From contig JAPPFL010000009.1 in NCBI GenBank assembly GCA_028823855.1, positions 62,001 through 126,000 of the forward strand: a stretch of 64,000 bases of DNA, given 5' to 3'. How positions within the stretch are numbered: position 1 is the stretch's first letter; the number at the start of each line of letters is the position of its first letter. Below the pieces are notes generated by a model. The model had not been told where the DNA came from, did not search any database, and was given only the letters and a program-made list of their open reading frames with translations. The position numbers and the translations under genes are program-made. Below are positions 29,310-38,326 of this stretch, piece after piece. The stretch comes from Albidovulum sp. (GTDB taxonomy: Bacteria; Pseudomonadota; Alphaproteobacteria; Rhodobacterales; Rhodobacteraceae).

Positions 29310-29609
29310 ATGTATTTTGCAGCTTTCTGTACCCACAATCCGGGAATCATACGGGCGGACAGCGAAGTTCTGGCCGCCTTTGCCGATTATCTGCGCAATC
29401 ATCCTGAACAACCCGGCGTTGTCGTTCACAATGCCGGCCCGACCCTAGCCGATGACTCGGAATCCATTGTCGGCTCGCTGCTGATTATCGAAGCGAACTC
29501 GTTGGATGCGGCGCGGCGATTTCTGGCCGAAAGCCCCTATGGAAATGCGGGCGTCTTCGCGGAAACCCAGGTACGGCCGTTTGACTGGAGGCTTGGACGT
29601 CCGGAATAG
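29310..29609 (+). CDS. YciI-like protein
   Basis: A protein of 99 residues with the YciI/dimeric alpha-beta-barrel pattern: MYFAAFCTHNPG strand, a helix with AAFADYLRNHP, GPTLADD, then SLLIIEANSLDAARRFLAESPY and a C-terminal VRPFDWRLG. Members are small dimeric enzymes of mostly unknown function, related to muconolactone isomerase. GGGAG about 7 bases before the ATG at 29310 favours this start over 29289 and 29304. Its relation to the upstream permease is unknown. Confidence 0.8.
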   Translation: MYFAAFCTHNPGIIRADSEVLAAFADYLRNHPEQPGVVVHNAGPTLADDSESIVGSLLIIEANSLDAARRFLAESPYGNAGVFAETQVRPFDWRLGRPE

Positions 29610-29645
29610 TCCTGCCCGCGTCCCGGCGCGGGGCGAATTCCTGCG

Positions 29646-30291
29646 CTAGGCGACGAAGGCCCTGTTGCCCCTCATTCCGTACGATTCGCCCGGGATGCGG
29701 CATACCCGCGCGCAAATCCGGGAGGGGCGGCCCGGCAACCGCTGGACATCGACCGGAACCGTTTGGCGCAGCTTCGATGCGCCGTGAAGCTGAAAACGTA
29801 TCGTTCTCATCTTCATCCGCCGCCCTATAGGAATTTCGAAGCGTCTTTCGTCCTTGCACGCTGGCACGGGGGACAAGAAACCGGTAGCAGCATTGCGGGA
29901 GGCTCCGGGCAACTCCGACGACCGGGCCGTTCCCGACGCCAGTACAACCCGTTCGTCTTGCCCGGGCGATCCGGTACGCGGCGTCGGACTTGCAGACTCA
30001 CCTCCGTCAGCATATCGCTCGCATCGCTCCGTTCAGCCAAACTCTAGCCTACTCGGGCAAAAGCGACCTTCTCGCTCAGTGCTTTCAGCGGGTTTAAAGC
30101 TTCTTCGGCGGACCATGCTCCGCAGGTGCAACCGGCTATCGCAACCTATTGCGATTAATGAAGACAATCCCGCTCGTTACCTGGCGGTCATCGATTCTCG
30201 GGACCCAGTGCGATTTTGAAAAAAAATTCGGCCGCGGACGCTCCATCTGCTCTTCGGTCAACCAAAAGAAATTTCCAATCTTGTCGCTCAT
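29646..30291 (-). pseudogene. IS5-family transposase remnant
   Basis: The minus strand from 30291 reads MSDKIGNFFWLTEEQMERP...PRIDDRQVTSGIVFINRNRLR, then stop-PVAPAEHGPPKKL-stop-TR-stop-KH-stop. The IS5-family consensus reads FWLTDEQMARL...PRVDDRRVLSGIIFVNRNGLRWRDAPAEYGPHKTLYNRWKRW, so stops replace conserved Trp and Tyr codons in one unbroken frame. After a frameshift EKVAFAR follows. A C-terminal piece (CKDERRFEIPI, then RRMKMRTIRF, about 29760-29880) resembles the RKNR..PI..D...Y..R..IE motif. The element is clearly inactive and old. Inverted ends were not located. Confidence 0.75.
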
Positions 30292-30658
30292 CGCCAAGCA
30301 GCGAATCAGGCAAAACCGAACAAACCAAGAAATTTTTTGTCCTGGCTTTAGCTTCATTTCGTGCCTAGTGGCCTTTCGCGAGCACTTTTCGTGCAAGCGC
30401 GGCGGTCCGGCGACTATTGACGGCATGCGCCTGTTCGAAAATTCGTCGAAGTTTCGAATGAGCGACGCTTTCCCTGAATTCCCGAGAGTATCCGCGGCTG
30501 CAATCCGACCGTGCTACGAAGTCCGTTCCGAGGGGAAACATGCGGCGCCTGCGTCAATGCGCCGGGCTATAGGATGCGAGTTCAGCGCGGATCAAATCGC
30601 GGCTCGAAGGCGAAAGCCGATCACAAGTGCCGCCGTGAAAACTCGAACGATTCCGGGG
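30292..30658. other. Short gap with no recognised feature
   Basis: This sequence lies between the IS5 remnant and the end of the Dpp-type operon. No family-like frame or terminator was recognised. Confidence 0.4.
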
Positions 30659-31657
30659 TCAATCCTGAACCGCCGGCGCGCGCACGTGACACGCGGCGAA
30701 ATGCTCCGCGCCAACGGGCCGCAATACAGGTGTCGATTCGCTGCAACGCGGCTCGGCAAGCGGGCACCGGGTCCGATACCGGCAGCCGGATGGCGGGTTG
30801 AAAGGGCTCGGTACTTCGCCAACAACCAGCTGGCGAGCCTTGCGGCGGCGGTCCAGCGCGGGAACGGACTGCATCAGCATTTCGGTGTACGGATGCCTCG
30901 GCGACGAAAATAGTTCGCGTTTCGGCGCTACCTCGACTAGCTGCCCGAGATACATTACGGCCACCCGGTCGCTAATGTGCTCTACTACGGCGAGGTCGTG
31001 CGAGACGAAGAGATAAGCAGCGCCGGTCTCGCCTCGCAAGCGCGCCAAAAGGTTGATGACTTGCGCCTGAACCGAGACATCGAGGGCCGAGACCGGCTCG
31101 TCGGCGACGATGAGGTCCGGGTCCAATGCCAGGGCGCGAGCAATCCCGATCCTCTGCCGTTGACCGCCGGAAAACGCATTCGGGTAGTTCGACGCCATTT
31201 CGCGCGGGAGGCCGACCTGGCGAAAAAGCGTATTCACGCGTTCGCGCCTTTCCTTTGCGGATCCTCTCGAATGCTCCCTGAGGGGCTCTTCAACGATCGC
31301 GCCGGCCGTCATTCGCGGATTAAGCGAGGAGTATGGATCCTGAAAAACCATCTGGACCCGGCTGCGATATCCGCGCAGCTGCTCCTCCGGCAGGCTTGAT
31401 ATCTCCACGCCGCCGAGCCGAATTAGGCCCGAAGTCGGACTATGCAGGCAGGCGATCAGCTTGGCAATCGTAGACTTGCCGCAGCCGCTTTCTCCGACAA
31501 GGCCAAGGACTTCGCCGCGATTAATTTGGAAGGTGACATCCTCGACCGCGTGTACAGTGGCCATGACGGAGCCGAATGCGCCGCGGCGGACATTGAAATG
31601 TTTCGTAACCTTCTCGACCGAGAGGAGAGGTTCATTCGCGTCTGTTCCAACGCTCAT
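30659..31657 (-). CDS. Peptide/nickel-type ABC transporter ATP-binding protein (DppF/OppF-like)
   Basis: A protein of 332 residues. Walker [14 protein letters not shown], signature FSGGQRQRIGIARALAL, Walker B DLIVADEPVSALD, and the C-terminal oligopeptide-transporter domain with the GCRYRTRCPLAEPRC cysteine cluster, which in DppD/DppF proteins can ligate an Fe-S cluster. The open frame begins at 31690, but the ATG at 31657 overlaps the preceding stop by 4 bases (ATGA), the rule in this operon, and is preferred. It is the last gene of the seven-gene operon starting at 38326. Confidence 0.93.
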   Translation of the reverse strand: MSVGTDANEPLLSVEKVTKHFNVRRGAFGSVMATVHAVEDVTFQINRGEVLGLVGESGCGKSTIAKLIACLHSPTSGLIRLGGVEISSLPEEQLRGYRSRVQMVFQDPYSSLNPRMTAGAIVEEPLREHSRGSAKERRERVNTLFRQVGLPREMASNYPNAFSGGQRQRIGIARALALDPDLIVADEPVSALDVSVQAQVINLLARLRGETGAAYLFVSHDLAVVEHISDRVAVMYLGQLVEVAPKRELFSSPRHPYTEMLMQSVPALDRRRKARQLVVGEVPSPFNPPSGCRYRTRCPLAEPRCSESTPVLRPVGAEHFAACHVRAPAVQD

Positions 31658-32703
31658 TCTCGCGCTCCCGCGCTCTCGCTGAGAATACAAGCCGACAGCC
31701 TGCCGTCCCCGAACTCAACTGTAGGAGGCGTTTCATTCCTGCATCGCTCCGTCGCGGATTCGCATCGCGGAGCGAAAGGGCATCCCGTGAATGGCCGGTC
31801 GAGCAAAGGGACGATGCCGGGTATCTCCGAAAGCGATTGCTCGGAATTTTCGCTGAGGCTTGACCCCAGCCGGGGAACCGCCTGCAGAAGCCCGCGAGTA
31901 TAGGGATGACGGGGATTGGATAGAATGGCGTCGACCGGTCCTTCTTCCACCTTGCGACCCGCATACATGACCATCATTCGGTCCGCGTATTCGGCTACGA
32001 CGGCAAGGTCATGGGTAATCAGAATCATGCCTGCGCCGGTTCTTTTCTGAAGATCGGAAAGCAGATCGAGGATCTGCGCTTGAATCGTGACGTCCAGTGC
32101 CGTGGTCGGCTCGTCGGCGATCAAGAGCCGAGGCGAGCAGACGAGGGCGATTGCGATCATGATCCGTTGCCGCATGCCTCCCGAGAGCTGGTGCGGATAG
32201 GAGTTTAGCCGTTCGTCCGCGTCGGGAAGTTGTACCTGCTCCAAGACCTCGCGCGCGCGAGAAAGCGCCTTCTCGCGATTCATGCCGAAGTGCTTTGCGC
32301 AAGATTCCGCGATCTGCCAGCCGATTTTCATGGATGGATTGAGCGAGGTCATTGGTTCCTGGAAAACGTAGCTTACGGCCGGGCCGCGCAAATTTTGCAG
32401 CCGGGTCTCCGAAAGCTCGAGAAGATCCTGCCCTTCGAAGTAGACGGAGCCATCCGTTATTCGGGCGGGCGGCATCGACAATAGTTTCAAAAGCGACAGC
32501 GCCGTCACGCTCTTGCCGCATCCGGATTCCCCAACAATCGCGTATGTCTCTCCTTCATGCACGTTAAAGGAAACGCCGTTAACCGCATGGACGGTTCGCC
32601 GGAGCATTTCGAACCGCACTGTCAGATTCCGAACTTCCAGCAGGGGATTCGGCGCGTGAGCGGCTGCTCCGCTCGCCGCGGCTTGCTCCGGTCCTTTCCT
32701 CAT
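31654..32703 (-). CDS. Peptide/nickel-type ABC transporter ATP-binding protein (DppD/OppD-like)
   Basis: A 349-residue protein. Walker [16 protein letters not shown] (about 58-72), signature [15 protein letters not shown], Walker [14 protein letters not shown]-loop [12 protein letters not shown], and the C-terminal [15 protein letters not shown] cysteine cluster of DppD-type ATPases. It pairs with the DppF-like ATPase immediately downstream. The start overlaps the stop of the amidohydrolase gene by 4 bases, so amidohydrolase and ATPase translation are coupled. Confidence 0.93.
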   Translation of the reverse strand: MRKGPEQAAASGAAAHAPNPLLEVRNLTVRFEMLRRTVHAVNGVSFNVHEGETYAIVGESGCGKSVTALSLLKLLSMPPARITDGSVYFEGQDLLELSETRLQNLRGPAVSYVFQEPMTSLNPSMKIGWQIAESCAKHFGMNREKALSRAREVLEQVQLPDADERLNSYPHQLSGGMRQRIMIAIALVCSPRLLIADEPTTALDVTIQAQILDLLSDLQKRTGAGMILITHDLAVVAEYADRMMVMYAGRKVEEGPVDAILSNPRHPYTRGLLQAVPRLGSSLSENSEQSLSEIPGIVPLLDRPFTGCPFAPRCESATERCRNETPPTVEFGDGRLSACILSESAGARE

Positions 32704-33803
32704 TCGGCATCGCGCTCAAAAAGCGAGAGGCAGTTGCCGCTAAATATCGCCTCGCTCTCGCTGTCCGACAGAAAGGACGCATGGTTGCGAACGTAGTCGA
32801 GACTCTGGCGATACGTGCAATAGCGTTCCACATTCGGCATATCTGAGCCCCAGATCATGCGATTCGCGCCGAAACGCTCGTAAAATTGCCGGACGTGGTT
32901 CAGTGCGAGGCTGTACGGATAATCGTGCCTGCGCCCCCAGGAAATCGGATATAGAATCTCGGTGAATACAGGAAATTCATCCTGAATTCTCTGGACAATG
33001 GCGGGCCATTCGATCCTTCCCGTACCATCGTCGAATTGCGCGGTAGGCCAGCCATGGACCATCACCGACCGGATTCGGGGAAACCGCTCCAGCCAACCGG
33101 CAAATCTCTCCATCTCCTCGAGGTAACTGCCCCAGGGAGTTTCGCCGGGATGCACCCAGAATACGGGAATGCCGAGACGCTCGACCGTTTTCCAGAAGTC
33201 GTCGTAGGACGGGGCGGCATAGGTTTCCTTCCAGCCGGAGCGCATGAAGCCGTTGAGCGTGAAATAGAGCCCCGACATGCCGTTCCCGGCGACTTGTCGC
33301 TCCAGGCGCCTGATTTCGCTGTCGCTCCAGGCGAATCCCTCCTCGACTTGCGCAAGTCCGATGAAACGCCCCGGATACTCCGCGATCGCCGCCGCGAAAA
33401 TCTCCGCGGAGTTCCCGTAGGTGTGGTCGTTTTGCAGCACCATTTTCTCTATTCCGACATAGTCCATCTGCGCGACTATCGTCTCCGCCGGGCTTTCTAG
33501 ATTCCGGGTGCTGGGGCTGAGGTATTGGACGTGGTATTTTTCGCCGTCCAGATTCCAGGCCAGCCGTCCATTGCCGTCCACGCGGAAGTCCAGCCCGTCC
33601 GCGCGGCCGGATTCTGAAGGGTCGATCGGGCTCCAAAGGTGCTTCTCGGCCACGGTCTCGCCGTCTCGGCTGCGTACTACCGGCTGATTGGTATGGGTAT
33701 GCATCCCCCATTGCATGTAGAGAAGATGCTCGGCCCGGCTTTCGAAACCGCATGGTTCGGCGAGCGGCGGAAATATGTGCCCGTGGCAGTCGACAATGCG
33801 CAT
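32700..33803 (-). CDS. Amidohydrolase family 2 (ACMSD-like TIM barrel) inside an ABC operon
   Basis: A 367-residue metal-dependent hydrolase or decarboxylase fold. The N-terminal metal motif is CHGHIF (HxH, residues 6-8), a later His lies in FWVHPGETPWG, another in SVMVHGWPTAQF, and the terminal Asp lies in WGSDMPNVERY (about 325). This layout is the amidohydrolase-2 family, which includes hydrolases and non-oxidative decarboxylases of aromatic or lactone compounds. There is no signal peptide, so it is cytoplasmic. It sits between the permease and ATPase genes of the importer (15-base and 4-base junctions), which suggests that it acts on the imported compound. Confidence 0.85.
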   Translation of the reverse strand: MRIVDCHGHIFPPLAEPCGFESRAEHLLYMQWGMHTHTNQPVVRSRDGETVAEKHLWSPIDPSESGRADGLDFRVDGNGRLAWNLDGEKYHVQYLSPSTRNLESPAETIVAQMDYVGIEKMVLQNDHTYGNSAEIFAAAIAEYPGRFIGLAQVEEGFAWSDSEIRRLERQVAGNGMSGLYFTLNGFMRSGWKETYAAPSYDDFWKTVERLGIPVFWVHPGETPWGSYLEEMERFAGWLERFPRIRSVMVHGWPTAQFDDGTGRIEWPAIVQRIQDEFPVFTEILYPISWGRRHDYPYSLALNHVRQFYERFGANRMIWGSDMPNVERYCTYRQSLDYVRNHASFLSDSESEAIFSGNCLSLFERDAE

Positions 33804-33818
33804 GATTTCAAGTCTCCT

Positions 33819-34691
33819 TCAATTTCCGACTCGGGGATCGAGCAAGTCGCGCAACCCGTCGCCCAAAAGGTTGAACCCTAGCACCATCAAGGAAATCGCG
33901 AGGCCCGGGGCGATAACCATGAACGGTGCCGAATGCAGGTATTCGCGGCCGTAGCCGAGCAGCGTGCCCCATTCCGGCGTCGGCGGCTGCACGCCGAGTC
34001 CGAGAAATCCCAGCGCGGTCGCCGTGAGCACGGCCTGGCCGGCCTGCAGGCTTGCCTCGATGACGATTACCGTGGCCGCGTTCGGCAATACGTGCCGTAG
34101 AAGTATTCGCCACGGCCGTACGCCGATCGTGCGCGCAGCCGAAATAAAATCCTCTTCCCGGATTTCCAGTACGCGACCGCGCACGATCCTGGAAATGGGC
34201 GGCGTGAAGGAAATGCTGATGGCGATTATCAGGCCGGTCAATCCTGCGCCCATAACGGCCGCGATGGAAATCGCAAGAATCATATTGGGTATCGTGAGCG
34301 CAACGTCTACAATCGCGTCGACCGCCGTCGCGAGATGCCCGCGCGCGAATCCCGAAATCAGGCCGAGAATCACCCCGAGAAAACAGGAAAAGAACACTGA
34401 AACGACGGCGACCGACAGAGTATGCCGCGTGCCGACGACAACTCGGCTTAGCAGGTCGCGGCCAAGCGGGTCCGTGCCAAGCCAGTGGGCCGCGCTCGGC
34501 CCCTCGAGAGAATTCAGCAGATTTTGCTTGTTCGCCCCGTATGGCGCGATCTGTTCGCCGAAAACCGCGGCGATCAAAAATGCCAGGACGATGACCGTAC
34601 CTGCCGCGAGATAGACGTTTTGGCGAAGCCATCTAGCCGCGAACGCGCAGCGGACCGCTGCCAAGGCAAATTTCTGCGATACCGCGCTCAC
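33819..34691 (-). CDS. Peptide/nickel-type ABC transporter permease (DppC-like)
   Basis: A 290-residue inner-membrane protein with an N-terminal helix (about 25-45), the OppC N-terminal segment IAPYGANKQNLLNSLEGPSA, LGTDPLGRDLLSRVVVGTR and the coupling motif EIREEDFISAARTIGVRPWRI. It pairs with the DppB-like permease. The ATG at 34691 overlaps the dppB-like stop by 4 bases. Together these form the membrane channel of the seven-gene importer operon. Confidence 0.93.
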   Translation of the reverse strand: MSAVSQKFALAAVRCAFAARWLRQNVYLAAGTVIVLAFLIAAVFGEQIAPYGANKQNLLNSLEGPSAAHWLGTDPLGRDLLSRVVVGTRHTLSVAVVSVFFSCFLGVILGLISGFARGHLATAVDAIVDVALTIPNMILAISIAAVMGAGLTGLIIAISISFTPPISRIVRGRVLEIREEDFISAARTIGVRPWRILLRHVLPNAATVIVIEASLQAGQAVLTATALGFLGLGVQPPTPEWGTLLGYGREYLHSAPFMVIAPGLAISLMVLGFNLLGDGLRDLLDPRVGN

Positions 34692-35635
34692 GCCGCCCTC
34701 ATGCGCGGGTTTATCAGAACGTACAGGAGTTCGACGATCAAGTTAATTATCAAGAATGCTATCACGAACAGGATTGTGACGGCTTGGGCGACCGCGTAGT
34801 CCCTTTGTCCGATAGCGTTGATCATAAGATCGCCGATTCCGGGCCAGGCGAATAGCCGCTCGATTACAACCGACCCGCCGAGGAGATATCCGGTCTGCAG
34901 GCCGATAACCGTCAGAGTGGGGATCATTACGTTTCGAAGAACATGGCGCAGCAGGATCGTCGTTCTGCCGAGGCCTTTGGAGCGTGCCGTGCGAACGTAG
35001 TCCTTGCCAAGCTCGTCGATTGTAACTCCGCGCGTCATTCGGGCAACCAGGGCGATCAGCCTCGCCGCGAGCGCGAGCGATGGAAGAATAAGCGCCGCGG
35101 GGCCCGAAAATCCAAAGCTTGGAAGCCACCCGAGTTGCACTGAGAAAAAGGAGAGCAGTAGGAGGCCGAGCCAAAAATTCGGAACGGCCAAGAGCGCGAC
35201 GACCGAAACCGAAATAGCGAGATCCGGAAGCCGGGCATGAAACATCGCCGAGATGAGGCCGGCCGGTATTCCAACTATGATAGTAAGGCCGATCGCGGCG
35301 GCGGTCAGAGCGAGAGTAGCCGGAATTCGTTCAAGAATGAACGGAAGCGGGTCGGACTTGTAAACTTCCGAAGTGCCTAAGTCGCCCTGCAGCAAACCCG
35401 CCACGTGGCGGAAGTACTGAACGAGCAGGGGATCGTTGAGCCCCAGCGATTCGCGCAGCCGATCGATTTCCGCCTGGGTCGATCCCGGTCCGGCGAGATA
35501 GGCAGCCTGGTCCCCCGGGACCAGGCTGAACAGAAAGAAAATAATGGTTACAACCGCAAAAGCGATCGCGATGGCACGCAGGATCCTAAGTGCCAGAAAC
35601 CGTAATGCGGGTTTCATGCCCGCGGGGGCGGGCAC
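34688..35635 (-). CDS. Peptide/nickel-type ABC transporter permease (DppB-like)
   Basis: A protein of up to 315 residues with about six helices. It has the DppB N-terminal pattern (FLFSLVPGDQAAYLAGPGST, LGLNDPLLVQYFRHV) and the coupling helix ELGKDYVRTARSKGLGRTTI. Two starts are possible: 35635 (MPAPAGM) and 35617 (MKPALRFLALRILRAIA). The second matches the family N-terminus better, but neither has a decisive ribosome-binding site. It lies 40 bases after the binding-protein gene. Confidence 0.92.
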   Translation of the reverse strand: MPAPAGMKPALRFLALRILRAIAIAFAVVTIIFFLFSLVPGDQAAYLAGPGSTQAEIDRLRESLGLNDPLLVQYFRHVAGLLQGDLGTSEVYKSDPLPFILERIPATLALTAAAIGLTIIVGIPAGLISAMFHARLPDLAISVSVVALLAVPNFWLGLLLLSFFSVQLGWLPSFGFSGPAALILPSLALAARLIALVARMTRGVTIDELGKDYVRTARSKGLGRTTILLRHVLRNVMIPTLTVIGLQTGYLLGGSVVIERLFAWPGIGDLMINAIGQRDYAVAQAVTILFVIAFLIINLIVELLYVLINPRMRAA

Positions 35636-35675
35636 GATTGACCAGTGCGAAAGAGTTTATCCTCGAGCAGGTTCT

Positions 35676-37280
35676 CTAGTAGGCGCCTCCGCGCACGATC
35701 GTAAATATCACGGGCCAGACCTCCACTCCGCCAAGATCGGCGCGAGCTGCCGAGATGATGTTGTTCACTTGCAGCCATATGTAGGGCGCGTCGTTCCAGA
35801 TCATGTCCTGGGCTTCGGCGAGTATGGCGGCACGAGCATCGCCGTCGACCGTTACCGTCGCCTGGGCCATTAGAGCATCGACTTCGGGGTTCGAATAGCG
35901 AGTGATGTTCCAGACCGCCGGGCGCCCGACATTGTCGGGGTTGGATGTATACATCGAATCCAGATGGTACAGACCGGATGCGTTGGAAGGATTAAAGCCG
36001 AACATCCCGATTTGCCATCCGGCTTCGGCGACCGGCAGGCGTAGCGTATCCCAGAAGGAACTTCTCTCTATCTTGCGTATCTCGATGCCGATTCCGACTT
36101 CCTGAAGAGCGGCGGCCGCCGTTTCCGCAACTAGCACGTCGTTGGCAAACACGCCTTCGGGAACCAAGAGCGTAAAGACAAGATCCGTTCCGTCGTGCTC
36201 CACGATGCCATTGCCGTCACTGTCCGTTAGCCCCGCAGCCGCAAGCATCTCGCGGGCTTTGCCGGGATCGTAGGAATATGGCTCGTTCCCGTGATAGCCG
36301 ACCGTATTGAACGCGAGAGGCGAATCTGAAGCCTTGGCCTGGCCGAGGAACAGTTTTTCGGCGATGGCGTCCACCGGAATCGCGTGGTTCAGCGCTCTGC
36401 GAACGTCGACGTTGTCGAGCGGCGGGACGGTGGTTTGCATCGCGAGTCCCATGGGGCGAAGGGACGGAGATGCAAGAACCTGCAGCCCGTCGTCGGATTC
36501 GATCTGCGCAATCAAGTGCGTTGGAACGCCGTCGATAACGTCGACATCGCCGCTTTGCAGCGCGGAGACCCGAGTCGCCGCTTCGGGAACGTAGCGAAAG
36601 ATAACCCTGTCGAGCGGGGGCTTTCCAGCCCAGTACCCCTCGTGGGGAGCTAGCACGAGTTCCAGCCCGGGATTAAACGACTCGACTTTGTAGGGACCTG
36701 AGCCAACCGGATTCTGCGTCTCGCTTTCCTGACCGTTCTCCATTATCGCGGTTGGGCTCAGAATGGCGCCCGACCCGTGCGCAAGCGTGTTGAACAGGAG
36801 CGCAAAGGGCTCGTGGGTCCGCAGTCGAACGGTCAAGTCGTCGATGGCGTCCGCTCCCGCAATGGGGTCCCAAAGCGGGCGGTTGGTTGTGTTGATCTCC
36901 GGATCCATCATCCTTTCTACATTGAATTTGATTGCCGCGGCGTCGATCGGCGTGCCGTCGTGAAACGTTGCTCCGGCGCGAAGCTTGAAAGTCACCGACT
37001 TTTGATCTTCCGCAATAGTCCAGCTTTCGGCGAGCTGGGCGTTGAATCGAAGCTGGTCATCGAAGGTTACCAGCCTGTCGTAAATCACGAAGCTGGCTTC
37101 ATATCCCGAAGGATATTGCAGGAACGCGTTGTACGCGGGGCCAATATCGGTGATCGACTGGCTTTGTCCAAAGACGAGCGTGTTGTCGTCCGGACCGGCG
37201 AAACTACTTGTCGCGGCAAGAAATACTCCTGCGACGCCCGCGACAAGCATGCGTTGAACGCGATGGGTTGTTGATGTCAT
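35676..37280 (-). CDS. Peptide/nickel-type ABC transporter substrate-binding protein (SBP family 5)
   Basis: A 534-residue protein with a Sec signal peptide (residues 1-28, ending TSSFA) and the SBP_bac_5 fold: SVTFKLRAGATFHDGTPIDA, NPVGSGPYKVESF, and VRRALNHAIPVDAI. The ribosome-binding site AGGAGG lies 9 bases before the ATG. The gene overlaps the stop of the PLP lyase by 4 bases. It binds a peptide, glutathione-like, opine-like or other amide ligand in the periplasm; the neighbouring amidohydrolase and PLP lyase suggest a modified amino acid rather than a plain peptide. Confidence 0.92.
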   Translation of the reverse strand: MTSTTHRVQRMLVAGVAGVFLAATSSFAGPDDNTLVFGQSQSITDIGPAYNAFLQYPSGYEASFVIYDRLVTFDDQLRFNAQLAESWTIAEDQKSVTFKLRAGATFHDGTPIDAAAIKFNVERMMDPEINTTNRPLWDPIAGADAIDDLTVRLRTHEPFALLFNTLAHGSGAILSPTAIMENGQESETQNPVGSGPYKVESFNPGLELVLAPHEGYWAGKPPLDRVIFRYVPEAATRVSALQSGDVDVIDGVPTHLIAQIESDDGLQVLASPSLRPMGLAMQTTVPPLDNVDVRRALNHAIPVDAIAEKLFLGQAKASDSPLAFNTVGYHGNEPYSYDPGKAREMLAAAGLTDSDGNGIVEHDGTDLVFTLLVPEGVFANDVLVAETAAAALQEVGIGIEIRKIERSSFWDTLRLPVAEAGWQIGMFGFNPSNASGLYHLDSMYTSNPDNVGRPAVWNITRYSNPEVDALMAQATVTVDGDARAAILAEAQDMIWNDAPYIWLQVNNIISAARADLGGVEVWPVIFTIVRGGAY

Positions 37281-38326
37281 GGTGTTTTTCCTCCTTTTTT
37301 CTCAATTTGGCATTCGAGCCATAGATGATTGTACGCAAATATCGCGGGCGTTCCGCCTGTATGAACAAACACCACGATGTCCTTGCTACCGAAATCGCCG
37401 CGGCGTATGTGCTCGATCATCCCTGCAGCGGCCTTGCCCGTGTAAACGGGATCCAGAACGATGCCTTCAGTTCGCGCGAACAAGCGAACGGCATCATTTC
37501 CGGCTTCGCTCGGGATTCCGTACTTCTCGCCGACGAATGAATCGTCGTTGATAATTTGAACCGGCGACACGGACACGTCAAGGCCGAGCGTTCGCGCCGC
37601 CCGGTTTGCGATCTCCGCGCCCCGCGGCGGAATGTCGAATTCGCTGGTGGCCGTGATCCCGCGCACTTGAAATCCGGCAAGCAATTGCTGTGCGAGAATC
37701 AGGCCTGCCTGGCCCTTTCCCGACGAGGACATATAGATACAATCCGGAACGAGGCCCTGCGCCTCTAGAGCCTCGACGATCTCGCAAGCGCACTCCAGGT
37801 ACGCGATAGCCGAACCTTCGTCGAACATTGGAATATCGTTGAGAAGGCATGGCGCTCGACCCGCAGCCCGTTCCTTCGCGACAGCTTCCCGGCTCATCCG
37901 CCTCTGTTCCGAACGCGATGACGCAAAACGCACTTCCGCCCCGAGAAGGTGGTCCACGAGCAGGTTGCCTTGAATGCACTCGGGCTCCGAACCTTCTAGA
38001 ATCAGAATCGTTTTCTTGCCAAGGCGATTGCAGCAGCCGACCGTCTGGCGGGCGGAGTTGGACTGCTGGTCCAACTCCATCACGATCGTGTCAGCCGCCG
38101 ACGCTCTGGCCGCGGCGAGGCGAAACTCCAAGTTTCTGGTCTTGTTGCCGCCGAACGCAACGCCCGTCAAATCGTCGCGCTTGACGAAAATTCGCGGTCC
38201 GCCAAGCGCTTTCGACAATTGCTTCGCCTCCTGAAGCGGGGTCGGTAGGCATGCCAGGCTCACACGCGGGATTTTTGCAATTGCCGCGCGGATGTCCTTT
38301 GTAGTCGTTGGCGGTTCAATGCTCAT
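37277..38326 (-). CDS. PLP-dependent D-cysteine desulfhydrase/ACC deaminase-family lyase
   Basis: A 349-residue fold type II PLP enzyme. It has IFVKRDDLTGVAFGGNKTRNLEF with the PLP lysine in GGNKTR, the substrate-carboxylate loop QQSNSARQT, GKGQAGLI in the phosphate-binding region, and YGIPSEAGNDAVRLFARTEGI. In characterised D-cysteine desulfhydrases and cysteate sulfo-lyases the loop reads QSNHxRQ; here His is Ser, so substrate use may differ. Products of this family are pyruvate or 2-oxobutyrate plus ammonia, with sulfide or sulfite from sulfur substrates. It is the first gene of the importer operon. Confidence 0.85.
   Translation of the reverse strand: MSIEPPTTTKDIRAAIAKIPRVSLACLPTPLQEAKQLSKALGGPRIFVKRDDLTGVAFGGNKTRNLEFRLAAARASAADTIVMELDQQSNSARQTVGCCNRLGKKTILILEGSEPECIQGNLLVDHLLGAEVRFASSRSEQRRMSREAVAKERAAGRAPCLLNDIPMFDEGSAIAYLECACEIVEALEAQGLVPDCIYMSSSGKGQAGLILAQQLLAGFQVRGITATSEFDIPPRGAEIANRAARTLGLDVSVSPVQIINDDSFVGEKYGIPSEAGNDAVRLFARTEGIVLDPVYTGKAAAGMIEHIRRGDFGSKDIVVFVHTGGTPAIFAYNHLWLECQIEKKGGKTP

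Noticed and set aside
30149-30913. 254-codon plus-strand frame
   Set aside because: It runs antisense through the IS5 fossil and the end of the DppF-like gene; its composition is that of a shadow frame.
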